A DNA stretch of 64,000 nucleotides from Rhodohalobacter sp. SW132 (GTDB lineage: Bacteria > Bacteroidota > Rhodothermia > Balneolales > Balneolaceae), in NCBI RefSeq assembly GCF_003390325.1, contig NZ_QUOK01000001.1, positions 1,046,708 to 1,110,707 on the forward strand. The letters are read 5' to 3'. Shown here piece after piece: positions 47,467 to 55,963 of this stretch; the stretch's first letter is position 1, and each line of letters begins with the position of its first letter. The position numbers and the translations under genes are program-made. The notes beneath the pieces are model-generated. The model was not told where the DNA came from. It ran no database searches and saw only the letters and a list, made by a program, of their open reading frames with translations.

Positions 47467-48189
47467 TTAATTTTGAACAACAGTAGAAGTATTACGATTA
47501 CCTGTTTGAGTAACTGCACTGTTGTTATCTGCTGAACTCTGTGTTTGGGATGACCAGTTATCCAGGCCTGTTTGGGAAAGTTCTGCGGTATTGTCTGAAC
47601 CAAACTGCAGTTGCTCCCCCCAGTTATCATCACCAGTTTGGTAGATATCTGCAGAATTTCCTCCTGCTGTAACTTCCTGGTTTGCCCAGTTTTCGTTACC
47701 GTTTTGTTGGATCATTACAGTTCCGCCACTATAACTAAAAGTTTGTGATTGAAAAGCCTGATTATCGTTACCGTATTGATCAATATCAGCTCTCACACTT
47801 GAACCGGTACTTTGTGTTTGAGTAGCTATGTTGTTATTTCCTAATTGATCGATAAATGCTCTGTTCGTGTTATGAGCACTCCAAATATTTTGGTTTTGAG
47901 TTGCACTATTTTCATCACCTTCCTGATCAATTTCACCAATATTGGTTCGGTTACCTGAACCGCCTTGAGATTGCTCTATGATTGCCTCGTTTTGATTTCC
48001 AATTTGAAGAATATTAGCAATATCATCATCACCTGTTTGGTCGATGATAGCGTCATTGCCTTCACCTAATTGCTCAATATCAGCGATGTTATCGTCTCCT
48101 ATTTGATCAATTGTAGCATCATTATTCTGGCCAATCGCCATTCCTGCCGTATATAGCAGTATAACGAGTAGTGTTGTTAGCTTTTTCAT
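47467..48189 (-). CDS. Curlin-repeat amyloid subunit (CsgA-like), third in cluster
   Basis: A 240-residue protein from ATG 48189; the frame extends 15 codons upstream, but the signal peptide starts at MKKLTTLLVILLYTAGMAIGQ. The mature part is a run of half-repeats of about 11 residues with core Q-x-G-x-x-N-x-A, for example IDQIGDDNIADIEQLGEGND and IYQTGDDNWGEQLQFGSDN. This is the curlin pattern that builds a cross-beta solenoid. Its signal peptide closely resembles the two upstream copies, which points to tandem duplication. It ends TSTVVQN. Confidence 0.9.
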   Translation of the reverse strand: MKKLTTLLVILLYTAGMAIGQNNDATIDQIGDDNIADIEQLGEGNDAIIDQTGDDDIANILQIGNQNEAIIEQSQGGSGNRTNIGEIDQEGDENSATQNQNIWSAHNTNRAFIDQLGNNNIATQTQSTGSSVRADIDQYGNDNQAFQSQTFSYSGGTVMIQQNGNENWANQEVTAGGNSADIYQTGDDNWGEQLQFGSDNTAELSQTGLDNWSSQTQSSADNNSAVTQTGNRNTSTVVQN

Positions 48190-48233
48190 GGTTGTATCAT
48201 TTAATTTGAGTTGTTTTGAAGACCCAATTCCCA

Positions 48234-48251
48234 CACATTACGTATAATGTG
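48234..48251 (-). other. Hairpin between second and third curlin genes
   Basis: A perfect 7-bp stem CACATTA/TAATGTG with loop CGTA lies in the 86-bp gap between the second and third curlin genes, 24 bases past the stop of the second. There is no U-run, so RNA stability or processing is as likely as termination. Confidence 0.5.
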
Positions 48252-48275
48252 CGGTGTCGGGTGCAGTGTACATGT

Positions 48276-49322
48276 TTAGTTTTGGGTAATCGTTGCGTTG
48301 TTATAATTACCGGATTGAGTTGACTCAGCAATATTTGATTCAGAGTACTGAAAGATCTGAGCAGTACTATTGGATGAAATTGCCCCATCCCCTTCACCTT
48401 GACGTAAATTTGCCAGGTTATAATCGCCATGTTGTTCAATTAGAGCGGTGTTACTAAAAGCTTCACCGCCATTTGCACCCTGAAAGATACGAGCAGCGCC
48501 AGAGTCCTGGGTGCCATCACCGGACCCATTCTGTAAAACGGCAGCTGTATTGTATGCGGCAATTCCAGCACCTGAACCAACACCGGTCCCCCCTAAGTCG
48601 GCACCTTGGTAAATACTACCAGCCCAATTATTATTGCCCGTCTGAGTTACAGTGGCTGTATTATTCTCTGAAGCGGACCCGCCACCAAATCCCTGAAATA
48701 TGGAGCTGAAGTTTTCGCTGCCATTTTGTGTAAGTGAGGCCTCATCTCCGTAACTGATAGCATTTTGAGCTTGTCGAATATTGCCATCGTTGTTGTTGCC
48801 AATCTGTACGACGTTCGCTTTCAGGTCTGTGGCATTTCCACCTCCAAAAATACCCTGGAAAACGGTAACATAATTATCATTACCATCCTGATTTACAGTA
48901 GCATTTGAATTAATGGCCGTACCCCCATCGGTTCCCTGATAGATGTCAACGCCCTGAATTGGGCCGCCTGCAGGCATTCGGTTATCACCGGATTGCACTA
49001 CAGTGGCAGTATTTCCAGAAGCAGTTCCAGCACCACCACCAAAGAAACTTGACGTTCCCTGAAAGATAAAGGCATCGTTGTCACCCACTTGGGTTACATT
49101 GGCAGTATTATCTCCAGCTTGATCAAGATAGGCGACGTTGCCCTCGTTCACAGTACTTCCCGATTGATTCACTATTGCGCTTGCTCCATCCGCCTGAGAG
49201 ATTGATGCTTCGTTGTCAGGACCTATCTGCTCGATGATCGCTTCATTGTTCTGTGCAATAGCCATGCCTACTGTAAATAACAGTATCACGAATAGTGTTG
49301 TAAATTTTTTTAGAGTTATCAT
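48276..49322 (-). CDS. Large curlin-repeat amyloid subunit with Gly-rich inserts, second in cluster
   Basis: A 348-residue exported protein: signal peptide about 1-24 (ITLKKFTTLFVILLFTVGMA), then curlin half-repeats in which canonical units (VTQVGDNDA, VVQSGDN, VTQTGNNNWA) alternate with units of the form IFQG or IYQG followed by 8-15 Gly/Ser/Ala residues. The longer inserts set it apart from classic CsgA and would protrude as loops from the solenoid. It is the longest of the four subunits and ends NNATITQN. It could be a major or cap subunit; which is not visible. Confidence 0.88.
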   Translation of the reverse strand: MITLKKFTTLFVILLFTVGMAIAQNNEAIIEQIGPDNEASISQADGASAIVNQSGSTVNEGNVAYLDQAGDNTANVTQVGDNDAFIFQGTSSFFGGGAGTASGNTATVVQSGDNRMPAGGPIQGVDIYQGTDGGTAINSNATVNQDGNDNYVTVFQGIFGGGNATDLKANVVQIGNNNDGNIRQAQNAISYGDEASLTQNGSENFSSIFQGFGGGSASENNTATVTQTGNNNWAGSIYQGADLGGTGVGSGAGIAAYNTAAVLQNGSGDGTQDSGAARIFQGANGGEAFSNTALIEQHGDYNLANLRQGEGDGAISSNSTAQIFQYSESNIAESTQSGNYNNATITQN

Positions 49323-49361
49323 CTTAATTTTTTGAATTGAACTATGCTAAAAATTTAAATA

Positions 49362-49384
49362 CCCGGCATAATGAGTATGCCGGG
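49362..49384 (-). terminator. Hairpin between first and second curlin genes
   Basis: A perfect 9-bp stem CCCGGCATA/TATGCCGGG with a 5-base loop, followed on the minus strand by T-rich sequence. It lies 12 bases past the first curlin stop. As a partial terminator it would make the first subunit the most abundant product, a common way to set subunit ratios; that role is inference. Confidence 0.7.
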
Positions 49385-49396
49385 CTTTTTAGATTA

Positions 49397-50128
49397 CTAA
49401 TTACTTTGAGTTACAATCGCTTCATTCTCATTACCGGATTGGGTAATTTCAGAAAAGGATCCGTTTCCAGTAGTTAAAATCGAAGCTTCATTCCAGTCAC
49501 CTGTTTGGAAAATGTTGGCAGTATTGCCCCCTGAGCCTAAGACAGACTGACCATCATCTATGAACGCTTCGTTATAATTTCCGTCTTGTTCAATCAAAGC
49601 AGTCAGTCCCCCGCCGTAATTATCTACAGTTGCAAGGTTTTCATCACCCCACTGAAAAACAAGAGCACTTGATGCTGAAGTAAGGTTTTGATAAATATGC
49701 GCTTCATTATCATTGCCCTCTTGATAAATATCAGCGTCATCAGCCCTGCCTCCACCTAATGATTGAACCGTAGCTAAATTATCATTTCCAATCTGCGTGA
49801 TGTCAGAATACTTAACATTAGCTTGCTCCTGCTCGATTGAGGCCTCGTTATCATTGCCTGTTTGATTTATTGAAGCTGTTGTACTTTCGAATCCACCAGA
49901 AACGTCAGTTTGCTGAATTGTTGCTTCATTGATATCACCCAATTGATCAATAGTAGCAATTCCACCAGCTCCAGTTTGATCTACTGACGACTCATTAGCC
50001 TCACCAACTTGGCTTATCGTTGCTTCATGGTCATCACCATCTTGGTCAACAGTTGCGGTATTACTTTGTGCGAATGCCATTCCTGCCGTAAAGAACAGCA
50101 TGACGAGTAGTGTAGTTAACTTTTTCAT
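49397..50128 (-). CDS. Curlin-repeat amyloid subunit (CsgA-like), first in cluster
   Basis: A 243-residue exported protein: signal peptide 1-21 (MKKLTTLLVMLFFTAGMAFAQ) and about 18 half-repeats of roughly 11 residues. Canonical units such as INQTGNDNEA, IYQEGNDNEA and ITQSGNENEA alternate with degenerate ones. This is the hallmark of curli major subunits, which self-assemble into functional amyloid outside the cell. It is the promoter-proximal copy, and a hairpin follows its stop. The 340-bp gap upstream should hold its promoter. Confidence 0.92.
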   Translation of the reverse strand: MKKLTTLLVMLFFTAGMAFAQSNTATVDQDGDDHEATISQVGEANESSVDQTGAGGIATIDQLGDINEATIQQTDVSGGFESTTASINQTGNDNEASIEQEQANVKYSDITQIGNDNLATVQSLGGGRADDADIYQEGNDNEAHIYQNLTSASSALVFQWGDENLATVDNYGGGLTALIEQDGNYNEAFIDDGQSVLGSGGNTANIFQTGDWNEASILTTGNGSFSEITQSGNENEAIVTQSN

Positions 50129-50470
50129 CGTTGTATCCTGTGTTTTGTTTATGGTTTATTAAATAGCCTCGATCATTGTTGAGAATTGAATTGAGGCCGT
50201 CTCACATTGTTCTGCGAGATCATTTACAGGAGAGAAAAGCGCAGGTAGATTACTAACCCTCTATTGATTATTTTGGGGATTAGCAAGGCAGCGTTGTGGA
50301 TTATGGTTGGTCGCCTCCTTACGTTTTACGTAAGGCTCCGCAGCGTTGCTTTGCGCTTTTATACTCCGGTTGTAATATTCAATCAGTTTCTGCCGGTTTG
50401 TATCTCCATTTTTCTTAAGATTTCAGTTGTACCCCGAAAGCCATCCGGGTTTTCTTGTGATAAACATTCT
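50129..50470. promoter_or_regulatory. 342-bp spacer upstream of the first curlin gene
   Basis: This gap separates the LysM-CsgE gene from the curlin genes on the same strand. It should contain the promoter of the subunit genes. A palindrome CCTTACGTTTTACGTAAGG lies at about 50316-50334 and could be an operator or a hairpin. A 34-codon minus-strand frame (50383-50487) overlaps the end of the upstream gene but has no other support. No promoter consensus is claimed. Confidence 0.4.
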
Positions 50471-51349
50471 TCAATAAATTTGTACATGATGATCCCCGGT
50501 TAGCAGGTGCCTGTATGTTTGTCTCACCGCATATTCCCCCGCCTGCTGAATAAAATCGTACCGGGGCTGCAATCGCATCCGAAAAGTCTCGGTATCATTC
50601 ACTTTAACGTAGATTATGGTACCCATAGACGGACTTGGCTGCTCAGATACGTTTATTGTAAAATTTCGTGCGTCTGGCGGAGATTGCCAGTTTGAGTAGA
50701 ATACGTTGTAAAAATCGCGCCCGATTTTTGAACGTGTTTCATCGTGGATCATCCCATCAATTTCCAGCATAAGCTGCATTTCCGATTCTCTCTGGGCATT
50801 TTCAGATTCCGTTGTGCCCGACTGCTCATCAATGACAGCTTCAAACGCATCACGAAACGTATCTAATACCGAGGATGAATCTATATCAGAATCAGAAGAC
50901 TGGGTTTCGGCAAGCAGTTCATCTTCAGGCGGCTCCGCTTTTTGTTTCAGCTCGTCGATATTGTAGAGAAAAAGGTGTGAGGGATCAGCTGAAGCCAGCG
51001 GGAGGAGAGACAGATCACAAAACGGGTCATCCAATACAAGGTTGCTGTTTTGGCCTGATGATGCGAAATTTGCGATTCGGGCTGGAATTCTAAGCGTTTG
51101 ACCTACAAAAATTAGATTGGGATTCCCGATCTGATCGGCATTGGCAATGTAGATCGCTTCCCAGAAAAGGGGATTTCCGTAGTGGGCACCGATCTCATGC
51201 AGCTTATCGCCCGGCTGCACTGTGTAGCGGTGACTATCTTCCTCGCACCCGGATAAACTATCCTCCTGTGGCCCTGATAAATAATCAGACTCTGTTGATG
51301 GAAAAATTATCCCTAAAGCAAGTACGAGTATTATAAATGAATACTGCAA
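50471..51349 (-). CDS. LysM-CsgE fusion: curli assembly protein with peptidoglycan-binding domain
   Basis: A 292-residue exported protein. After an N-terminal hydrophobic signal (about 1-18) comes a LysM domain at 41-89 (YTVQPGDKLHEIGAHYGNP, LIFVGQTLRIP). A low-complexity acidic linker (about 95-190) follows, then a CsgE-like domain at about 194-284. Matching CsgE features are LEIDGMIHDETRSKIGRDFY, the tryptophan in YSNWQSPPDA, NVSEQPSPSMGTIIYVKV and the RLQPRYDFIQQAGEYAV helix. CsgE caps the CsgG pore from the periplasm and selects curlin cargo. Here that gatekeeper appears tethered to the cell wall. It is directly upstream of the curlin genes. Confidence 0.88.
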   Translation of the reverse strand: MQYSFIILVLALGIIFPSTESDYLSGPQEDSLSGCEEDSHRYTVQPGDKLHEIGAHYGNPLFWEAIYIANADQIGNPNLIFVGQTLRIPARIANFASSGQNSNLVLDDPFCDLSLLPLASADPSHLFLYNIDELKQKAEPPEDELLAETQSSDSDIDSSSVLDTFRDAFEAVIDEQSGTTESENAQRESEMQLMLEIDGMIHDETRSKIGRDFYNVFYSNWQSPPDARNFTINVSEQPSPSMGTIIYVKVNDTETFRMRLQPRYDFIQQAGEYAVRQTYRHLLTGDHHVQIY

Positions 51350-51778
51350 CGTAACCCCTGTCTTTACTCCTAAACGATGAACTTAAACCTAAACCCGAAA
51401 GCGGTTGTTTCAGGATCTTGATTTCTGAAACCGCTTTTTATTGTCTGCTTTAAATTAAATCATTCAAATATTGATAGTCAAAACCCGGGAAACTGTTACT
51501 TTTAACAAATCTACCACTCCATTGAATTCTATAAGTCACTGCGTACCTTATGTTTAAAAATTTAAACTGTTTAATATTAACCTGTTTAAGGTGAAGGTTA
51601 TAATTTTCTAACCAAAAGGTTTTTGGTAGCGGAGTTGCCAATAAAATTATCAAATTGCACCTCAGTTTTAACGGGTAAAAGGTTGTTCCTGTTTGATATG
51701 AAGTTCCTGCGAAACTCCTCAATTTGCCCGGTGGTATCGATGAATTTTAAAAGATTAGAATTTGCTTTATTCAGCCGA
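51350..51778. other. 429-bp AT-rich spacer upstream of the LysM-CsgE gene
   Basis: No gene is supported. A hairpin at 51398-51437 (AAAGCGGTT...TTCAG paired with CTGAAACCGCTTT, a 3-base bulge) lies 48 bases upstream of the LysM-CsgE start. Its U-run faces the plus strand, so on the minus strand it would be a leader hairpin. The remaining 300 bases look clearly more AT-rich than the flanking genes by eye. The 90-codon minus-strand frame at 51450-51722 shows no protein-like features. Confidence 0.5.
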
Positions 51779-53734
51779 TCAAAGCCGAACCTCTCCTTTC
51801 AGCCCAAATGTAAATCCTTCCCTGACCGCCAGCGGATGGGGGAAATAATCACGGTTCAGGAGATTTTTCACCATCACAACAGCACGTATTCGTTGGTTCC
51901 AAAACCACTTAGCCGCTGACATGTCGATGTTAAGGTGTGATGGAGGAGAGCTCGTAAATGTACCATAACTGAAAGGGTATTGAGTATTAAAACTCCGGTA
52001 CGTCTCCCCTTCAATTGCATCAAACTCTTTCCAGCGTGTTGATGAACGATACCGGATTTGCGCGCGCAGGTCCAGGTCGTGGAATGGAGAATAGTCTGCC
52101 GAATATAGAAGCCACACATCCGGAGCTTGTTTCCAGAAATCATTGTACGCCTCCGTTCCCCCGGCCGTATAAGAAAGAGTGGTTTTGAATCTGTGCTGGA
52201 ACTGGTTTGACAGATTATGATCCGCCCCCAGTGAAAACTCTATTCTGGTGCCCGATTCGTTTTCCAGCAGCTGATACATTCCCGGCCGGGTGTGGAGTGG
52301 TGCATCATACACAACCGGCTGAAACGGAATGTGGAGCGCCCGATGATGAATCAGGCTCAATGTTTGTGATATTTTCAGATCCTCGTCCGGTTCTATTTCG
52401 TTGAACAAGAAGGTCGTCCACACCGAACTGTTTCCGGGGTCTGAACTGCCAAACGAATCCCATGATATTCCGAACTGATCCTGCAGATCATAACCGCGAA
52501 TGACCAGGTAATCCATAGGATTTGAATCACGGAAAAGCTTCTCCTCATATTCAGTTCTGATTCCAGTTTCCCATCTTTCAGTTGGCTGAAAGCTGAACTC
52601 TAAATCGGTCTGAACTCCCGGGTCACCTCCGTGAAGTGTCAGAGCTGTTGATACATAAAGCTGTGAACGGGTTCCAAGAAGCTGGCGACTATCAAGCATC
52701 AAATCTGCAAACCGGTTCTGTTCATTTTGCAAACCGGGTGCTTCTGTACCGATATCCCGAAATGAAGCGCCAAACCCAATGTAATTATCACCCGTCCGAT
52801 ATTGAAAATAGGAGTGCAGGGTAACTTTCTGTTCACTCCATCCGAACTCATGCTCAAACTGGTTTCGCCGATAGCCGATCTCCCTGTGATGAAGCTGAAC
52901 ATAGGATTGCATATACAAGTCATTACTCAGACGAATATCGGCGGCAACTGAATATTGATGCTGTTCAGGTTTGGCAGGGACTTCACGTCCGAGCTGACGA
53001 AAGTAGAGGAACTCATCGCTTTTTGCCGTCATAAATCGTCCGCGAATGTGAAGATCCTCACTTTTATACCCGGCTTCGGCTGCACCGCTCAGAGTTCGTG
53101 CCTCAGCCTGTAGCCACTCACCCTCGGCAGGAAATGCGACCATGTTTTTCATTCGCCGCTGAACAGATAGGTTGGTATTCATATGCCGGTGAAAACGAAA
53201 GAGTCCGCGCCCATAATAATGTCCGCGTTTGTATGTGGATTCGAGATCCACTCCCGGGCCAAACCGTTCTACATTTGGTGTGATGCGCTCCGGGTCGTAC
53301 ACCCATGGCCCGGGCTCACCCGCTTCATTGGTGATGATTGAAGAGCCTGTGAATGAGAATCCATCCTGTATATCTGTCGTCTGTATGGAGATATGATCGT
53401 TCGTATACCAGGGTTGGTCTGTTTCCTCCATCCGGTCGATCGAAGTCAAAACAGCTGGCAGATGAACCGGGTTTGTGATACCGAAAAAATCCACCTGCGA
53501 AGGAATACCATCGATGATAAAATCCGGCTGAGGGCCGAAATATCCGTATTTAGGTGAGTAAACCGTAAAGGATAGCCTGTCGACAGAGATATAATCGCGC
53601 CCAATCCGGTTCATGAGATCATCGGTGCGGATAATTTTATTTGATTCCAACGAATCGGGATCGGTATGAGTGATATGAGAATCAGAATATTCAGCCGGCA
53701 GGATCGAAAAAAGAAGGATAAGAAATGGTATCAT
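51779..53734 (-). CDS. TonB-dependent-receptor-like outer-membrane protein
   Basis: A 651-residue protein with a short signal peptide (about 1-14), a plug-like N-terminal domain (about 35-150; DLMNRIGRDYISV, DFIIDGIPSQVDFFG, SIDRMEE) and a long beta-barrel part with many alternating aromatic strands to VMVKNLLNRDYFPHPLAVREGFTFGLKGEVRL. No carboxypeptidase-like leader and no clear TonB box were found. Its start overlaps the preceding stop by four bases (ATGA), so it is coupled to the small barrel gene. The ligand is unknown; an envelope role in the curli-like locus is only suggested by position. Confidence 0.78.
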   Translation of the reverse strand: MIPFLILLFSILPAEYSDSHITHTDPDSLESNKIIRTDDLMNRIGRDYISVDRLSFTVYSPKYGYFGPQPDFIIDGIPSQVDFFGITNPVHLPAVLTSIDRMEETDQPWYTNDHISIQTTDIQDGFSFTGSSIITNEAGEPGPWVYDPERITPNVERFGPGVDLESTYKRGHYYGRGLFRFHRHMNTNLSVQRRMKNMVAFPAEGEWLQAEARTLSGAAEAGYKSEDLHIRGRFMTAKSDEFLYFRQLGREVPAKPEQHQYSVAADIRLSNDLYMQSYVQLHHREIGYRRNQFEHEFGWSEQKVTLHSYFQYRTGDNYIGFGASFRDIGTEAPGLQNEQNRFADLMLDSRQLLGTRSQLYVSTALTLHGGDPGVQTDLEFSFQPTERWETGIRTEYEEKLFRDSNPMDYLVIRGYDLQDQFGISWDSFGSSDPGNSSVWTTFLFNEIEPDEDLKISQTLSLIHHRALHIPFQPVVYDAPLHTRPGMYQLLENESGTRIEFSLGADHNLSNQFQHRFKTTLSYTAGGTEAYNDFWKQAPDVWLLYSADYSPFHDLDLRAQIRYRSSTRWKEFDAIEGETYRSFNTQYPFSYGTFTSSPPSHLNIDMSAAKWFWNQRIRAVVMVKNLLNRDYFPHPLAVREGFTFGLKGEVRL

Positions 53735-54333
53735 CGCAGCAAGTTTTGAAGCCAGTTCGGCGATTGAAATGTGCGTGAAACGCCAATGGTTGCGTGTACA
53801 ACTGAGAATGGAATCTCCAGAATTGTACGGTTGTAAGAAGCTGAGACAAACAACCTGGATTGATCTGATAGCCGATATTCAAATCGTGCAATAAATTCGT
53901 AGGCAAATTCACTTTCATTTTCATGAAATATAAACGGGTCGCCGGGCGGATCAGCATAATACTCTTTTGCGTGATCCTGGTATAGAAAATGATTTCCCAG
54001 CCGAAAGCCCGGAACGAATTGTATCCGCTCATTAAGCCCGATAGGATAGTGCCAGCCCAGGTAAACAAACGCCGACCGGAAGCCGGAATCGGGAAATGAA
54101 TCTTTATTATAACGTCTGTAGCGAAGTCCCGCCTCAAATTCACCGGAATAATAGGGCGTCCTCAGTTCAAGAGTGAAACCCGGAGTATTTGACCAGTCAT
54201 TCAGTATACTATTTCCGCCAACCACCACATCTCCACCCGCTGCAACATCAATTGTATGAAACGCATTCTGTGCAAGTACGGCAGAGCTGCCGTAAAAAAT
54301 GATCAAAATAGTAAAGGTTAATGATCTGGGCAT
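53731..54333 (-). CDS. Outer-membrane beta-barrel protein, unknown function
   Basis: A 200-residue protein with signal peptide 1-21 (SSAVLAQ) and an all-beta mature part of about eight to ten amphipathic strands (FTLELRTPYY, FEAGLRYRRY, FVYLGWHYPIG, RFEYRLSDQSRLFVSASYN), consistent with a small porin-like barrel. It is not CsgF or CsgG by any feature I recognise. It is coupled through an ATGA overlap to the TonB-receptor-like gene. Confidence 0.72.
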   Translation of the reverse strand: MPRSLTFTILIIFYGSSAVLAQNAFHTIDVAAGGDVVVGGNSILNDWSNTPGFTLELRTPYYSGEFEAGLRYRRYNKDSFPDSGFRSAFVYLGWHYPIGLNERIQFVPGFRLGNHFLYQDHAKEYYADPPGDPFIFHENESEFAYEFIARFEYRLSDQSRLFVSASYNRTILEIPFSVVHATIGVSRTFQSPNWLQNLLR

Positions 54334-54465
54334 ACATTATGTGTATGTACAAATAATGAGTACTACGTAAAAAAAGCCTGTCAGATTGTTGAGCTGATTC
54401 TATTTAAGACCTCATTCGGTCGAACAAAGCTTTTTTTTGAACTAAATCAAAAACTGTAGTCGTGA

Positions 54466-55629
54466 TTATTTTGCAAGATCGTATACCGCTTTTGCAACGG
54501 CCGGAGCCACGTTTTTATCAAACGCACTGGGTATAATTTGCTCCTCGGTTGGATTTTCAACCTGGTTGGCGATCGCTTTAGCTGCGGCTACGTACATTTC
54601 CGTTGTAATTTCAGATGACCGTGCATCGAGCAGGCCGCGGAATATTCCGGGAAAAGCCAGCACATTGTTGATCTGGTTTGGAAAATCAGACCTGCCCGTA
54701 GCAATAATCCGCGCACCGGCTTCCATTGCGTCATCCGGCATAATTTCTGGAATAGGATTCGACATCGCAAAGATTATCGGATCGTTGTTCATGGAACGAA
54801 CCATCTTTTTTGTAAGCACATTTGGCACCGATACGCCAATGAAAACATCACAATAGGAAACGGCATCTTCCAGACCGCCTTCTGTGTTTTTGATGTTCGT
54901 CAGATCCGCAATTTCTTTTTTGATCGGGGATAGATCGGTGCGGTTTTTATGTATGGTTCCCCGGCTGTCGCACACCACAATGTACTCCACGCCAACATGA
55001 CGAAGCAGGTAAATGATCGCCACACCGGCCGCACCTGATCCGTTGATCATCACTTTGAGGTCCTTAAATTTCTTGCCTGTCACCTTTAAAGCGTTAAACA
55101 TTCCAGCGAGAGTTACCACAGCCGTTCCGTGCTGATCATCGTGCATAACCGGAATCGAGAGTTCATCCTTCAGGCGCCGTTCTACTTCAAAACAGCGGGG
55201 AGCCGAAATATCTTCGAGGTTGATGCCTCCATACGTCGGTGCAATCATTTTCACGGCCTGAATAATCTCCTCGGTATTCTGTGAGGCGAGCACAACCGGC
55301 ACCGCATCGATATCGGCAAATTTTTTGAACAGCACAGCTTTGCCTTCCATGACCGGGAGTGATGCCTCCGGACCAATATTCCCAAGTCCAAGCACGGCAG
55401 ATCCGTCACTTACCACAGCCACTGAATTACTTTTCCAGGTGTAATCGTAAGCAAGAGATAGATTTTTAGAAATCTCAAGACAGGGCTGGGCTACACCGGG
55501 TGTGTAGGCAAGACTCAGGTCTTCATTGGTTTCAAGCGGCATTTTTGATGTGATGGCAACCTTGCCGCCATACTTCTTATGTGCCTCAATTGCTTTTCTT
55601 CTGTAATCGTGCTTTTTATCTGAGCTCAT
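54466..55629 (-). CDS. NAD(P)-dependent malic enzyme, short form
   Basis: A 387-residue enzyme that decarboxylates malate to pyruvate. Typical malic-enzyme features are the YTPGVAQPC segment, [25 protein letters not shown], the metal-binding DDQHGTA and the nucleotide-binding [11 protein letters not shown]. The phosphotransacetylase-like extension of MaeB-type enzymes is absent. Coenzyme preference (NAD or NADP) cannot be read from sequence alone. It is the last minus-strand gene before the plus-strand island. Confidence 0.94.
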   Translation of the reverse strand: MSSDKKHDYRRKAIEAHKKYGGKVAITSKMPLETNEDLSLAYTPGVAQPCLEISKNLSLAYDYTWKSNSVAVVSDGSAVLGLGNIGPEASLPVMEGKAVLFKKFADIDAVPVVLASQNTEEIIQAVKMIAPTYGGINLEDISAPRCFEVERRLKDELSIPVMHDDQHGTAVVTLAGMFNALKVTGKKFKDLKVMINGSGAAGVAIIYLLRHVGVEYIVVCDSRGTIHKNRTDLSPIKKEIADLTNIKNTEGGLEDAVSYCDVFIGVSVPNVLTKKMVRSMNNDPIIFAMSNPIPEIMPDDAMEAGARIIATGRSDFPNQINNVLAFPGIFRGLLDARSSEITTEMYVAAAKAIANQVENPTEEQIIPSAFDKNVAPAVAKAVYDLAK

Positions 55630-55963
55630 TCTGATAGTTTAGAGCAAAATTTTTGTAAGGATCAAAACTACGGGGATTTTTACTTTGATGCGGGTTCAAT
55701 CTCAGAAATTTACCACTACAATTAAAGTTTTGTTTATAAGATAAATACGGAGCCTATTATAAAACAGTTAATTGTCTTTATATGCATCCTATAGATCTTA
55801 TTTGCCAATTGAGGATGCGGAGAACGGAGTTGGAAGAGAAACTAAAACTTTTTCGAAAAATCAATAGGTATACACAAAAGTTGGTTTGTATAGATAATAA
55901 ATAAACGAGGAAATACCCATAAAAAAATATTTCTATTGTCCATACATACTTTGGAGGAGTCTT
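55630..55963. other. AT-rich spacer at the edge of the secreted-protein island
   Basis: No recognisable gene. The stretch holds the first copy of a 17-base direct repeat ATAGGTATACACAAAAG (55864-55880), the upstream part of the next gene and a GGAGG sequence at 55952-55956. A 40-codon plus-strand frame (55782-55904) runs through the repeat but has no start signal. The promoter of the malic enzyme should lie near 55640-55700 on the minus strand. Confidence 0.5.
55864..55880 (+). repeat. 17-bp direct repeat, copy 1 (second at 56430-56446)
   Basis: ATAGGTATACACAAAAG occurs identically here and at 56430-56446, 566 bases apart. With the preceding bases the match is 22 positions with one difference (AATCA versus AATCG). 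The copies bracket the broken lipoprotein gene, which could mean a duplicated leader element or the footprint of a duplication. In both copies the same frame is open across the repeat. Confidence 0.75.

Noticed and set aside
46750..50128. The repeated, regular sequence as a possible CRISPR array
   Set aside because: The repeats are in-frame protein repeats of varying length and sequence, not short identical DNA repeats with unique spacers.
50383..50487. A 34-codon minus-strand frame overlapping the end of the LysM-CsgE gene
   Set aside because: No ribosome-binding site, no recognised family and a very short length; coupling by overlap alone is not enough.
51450..51722. A 90-codon frame in the AT-rich spacer
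   Set aside because: The translation has no signal peptide, motif or plausible fold, and AT-rich DNA of this size often has such frames.
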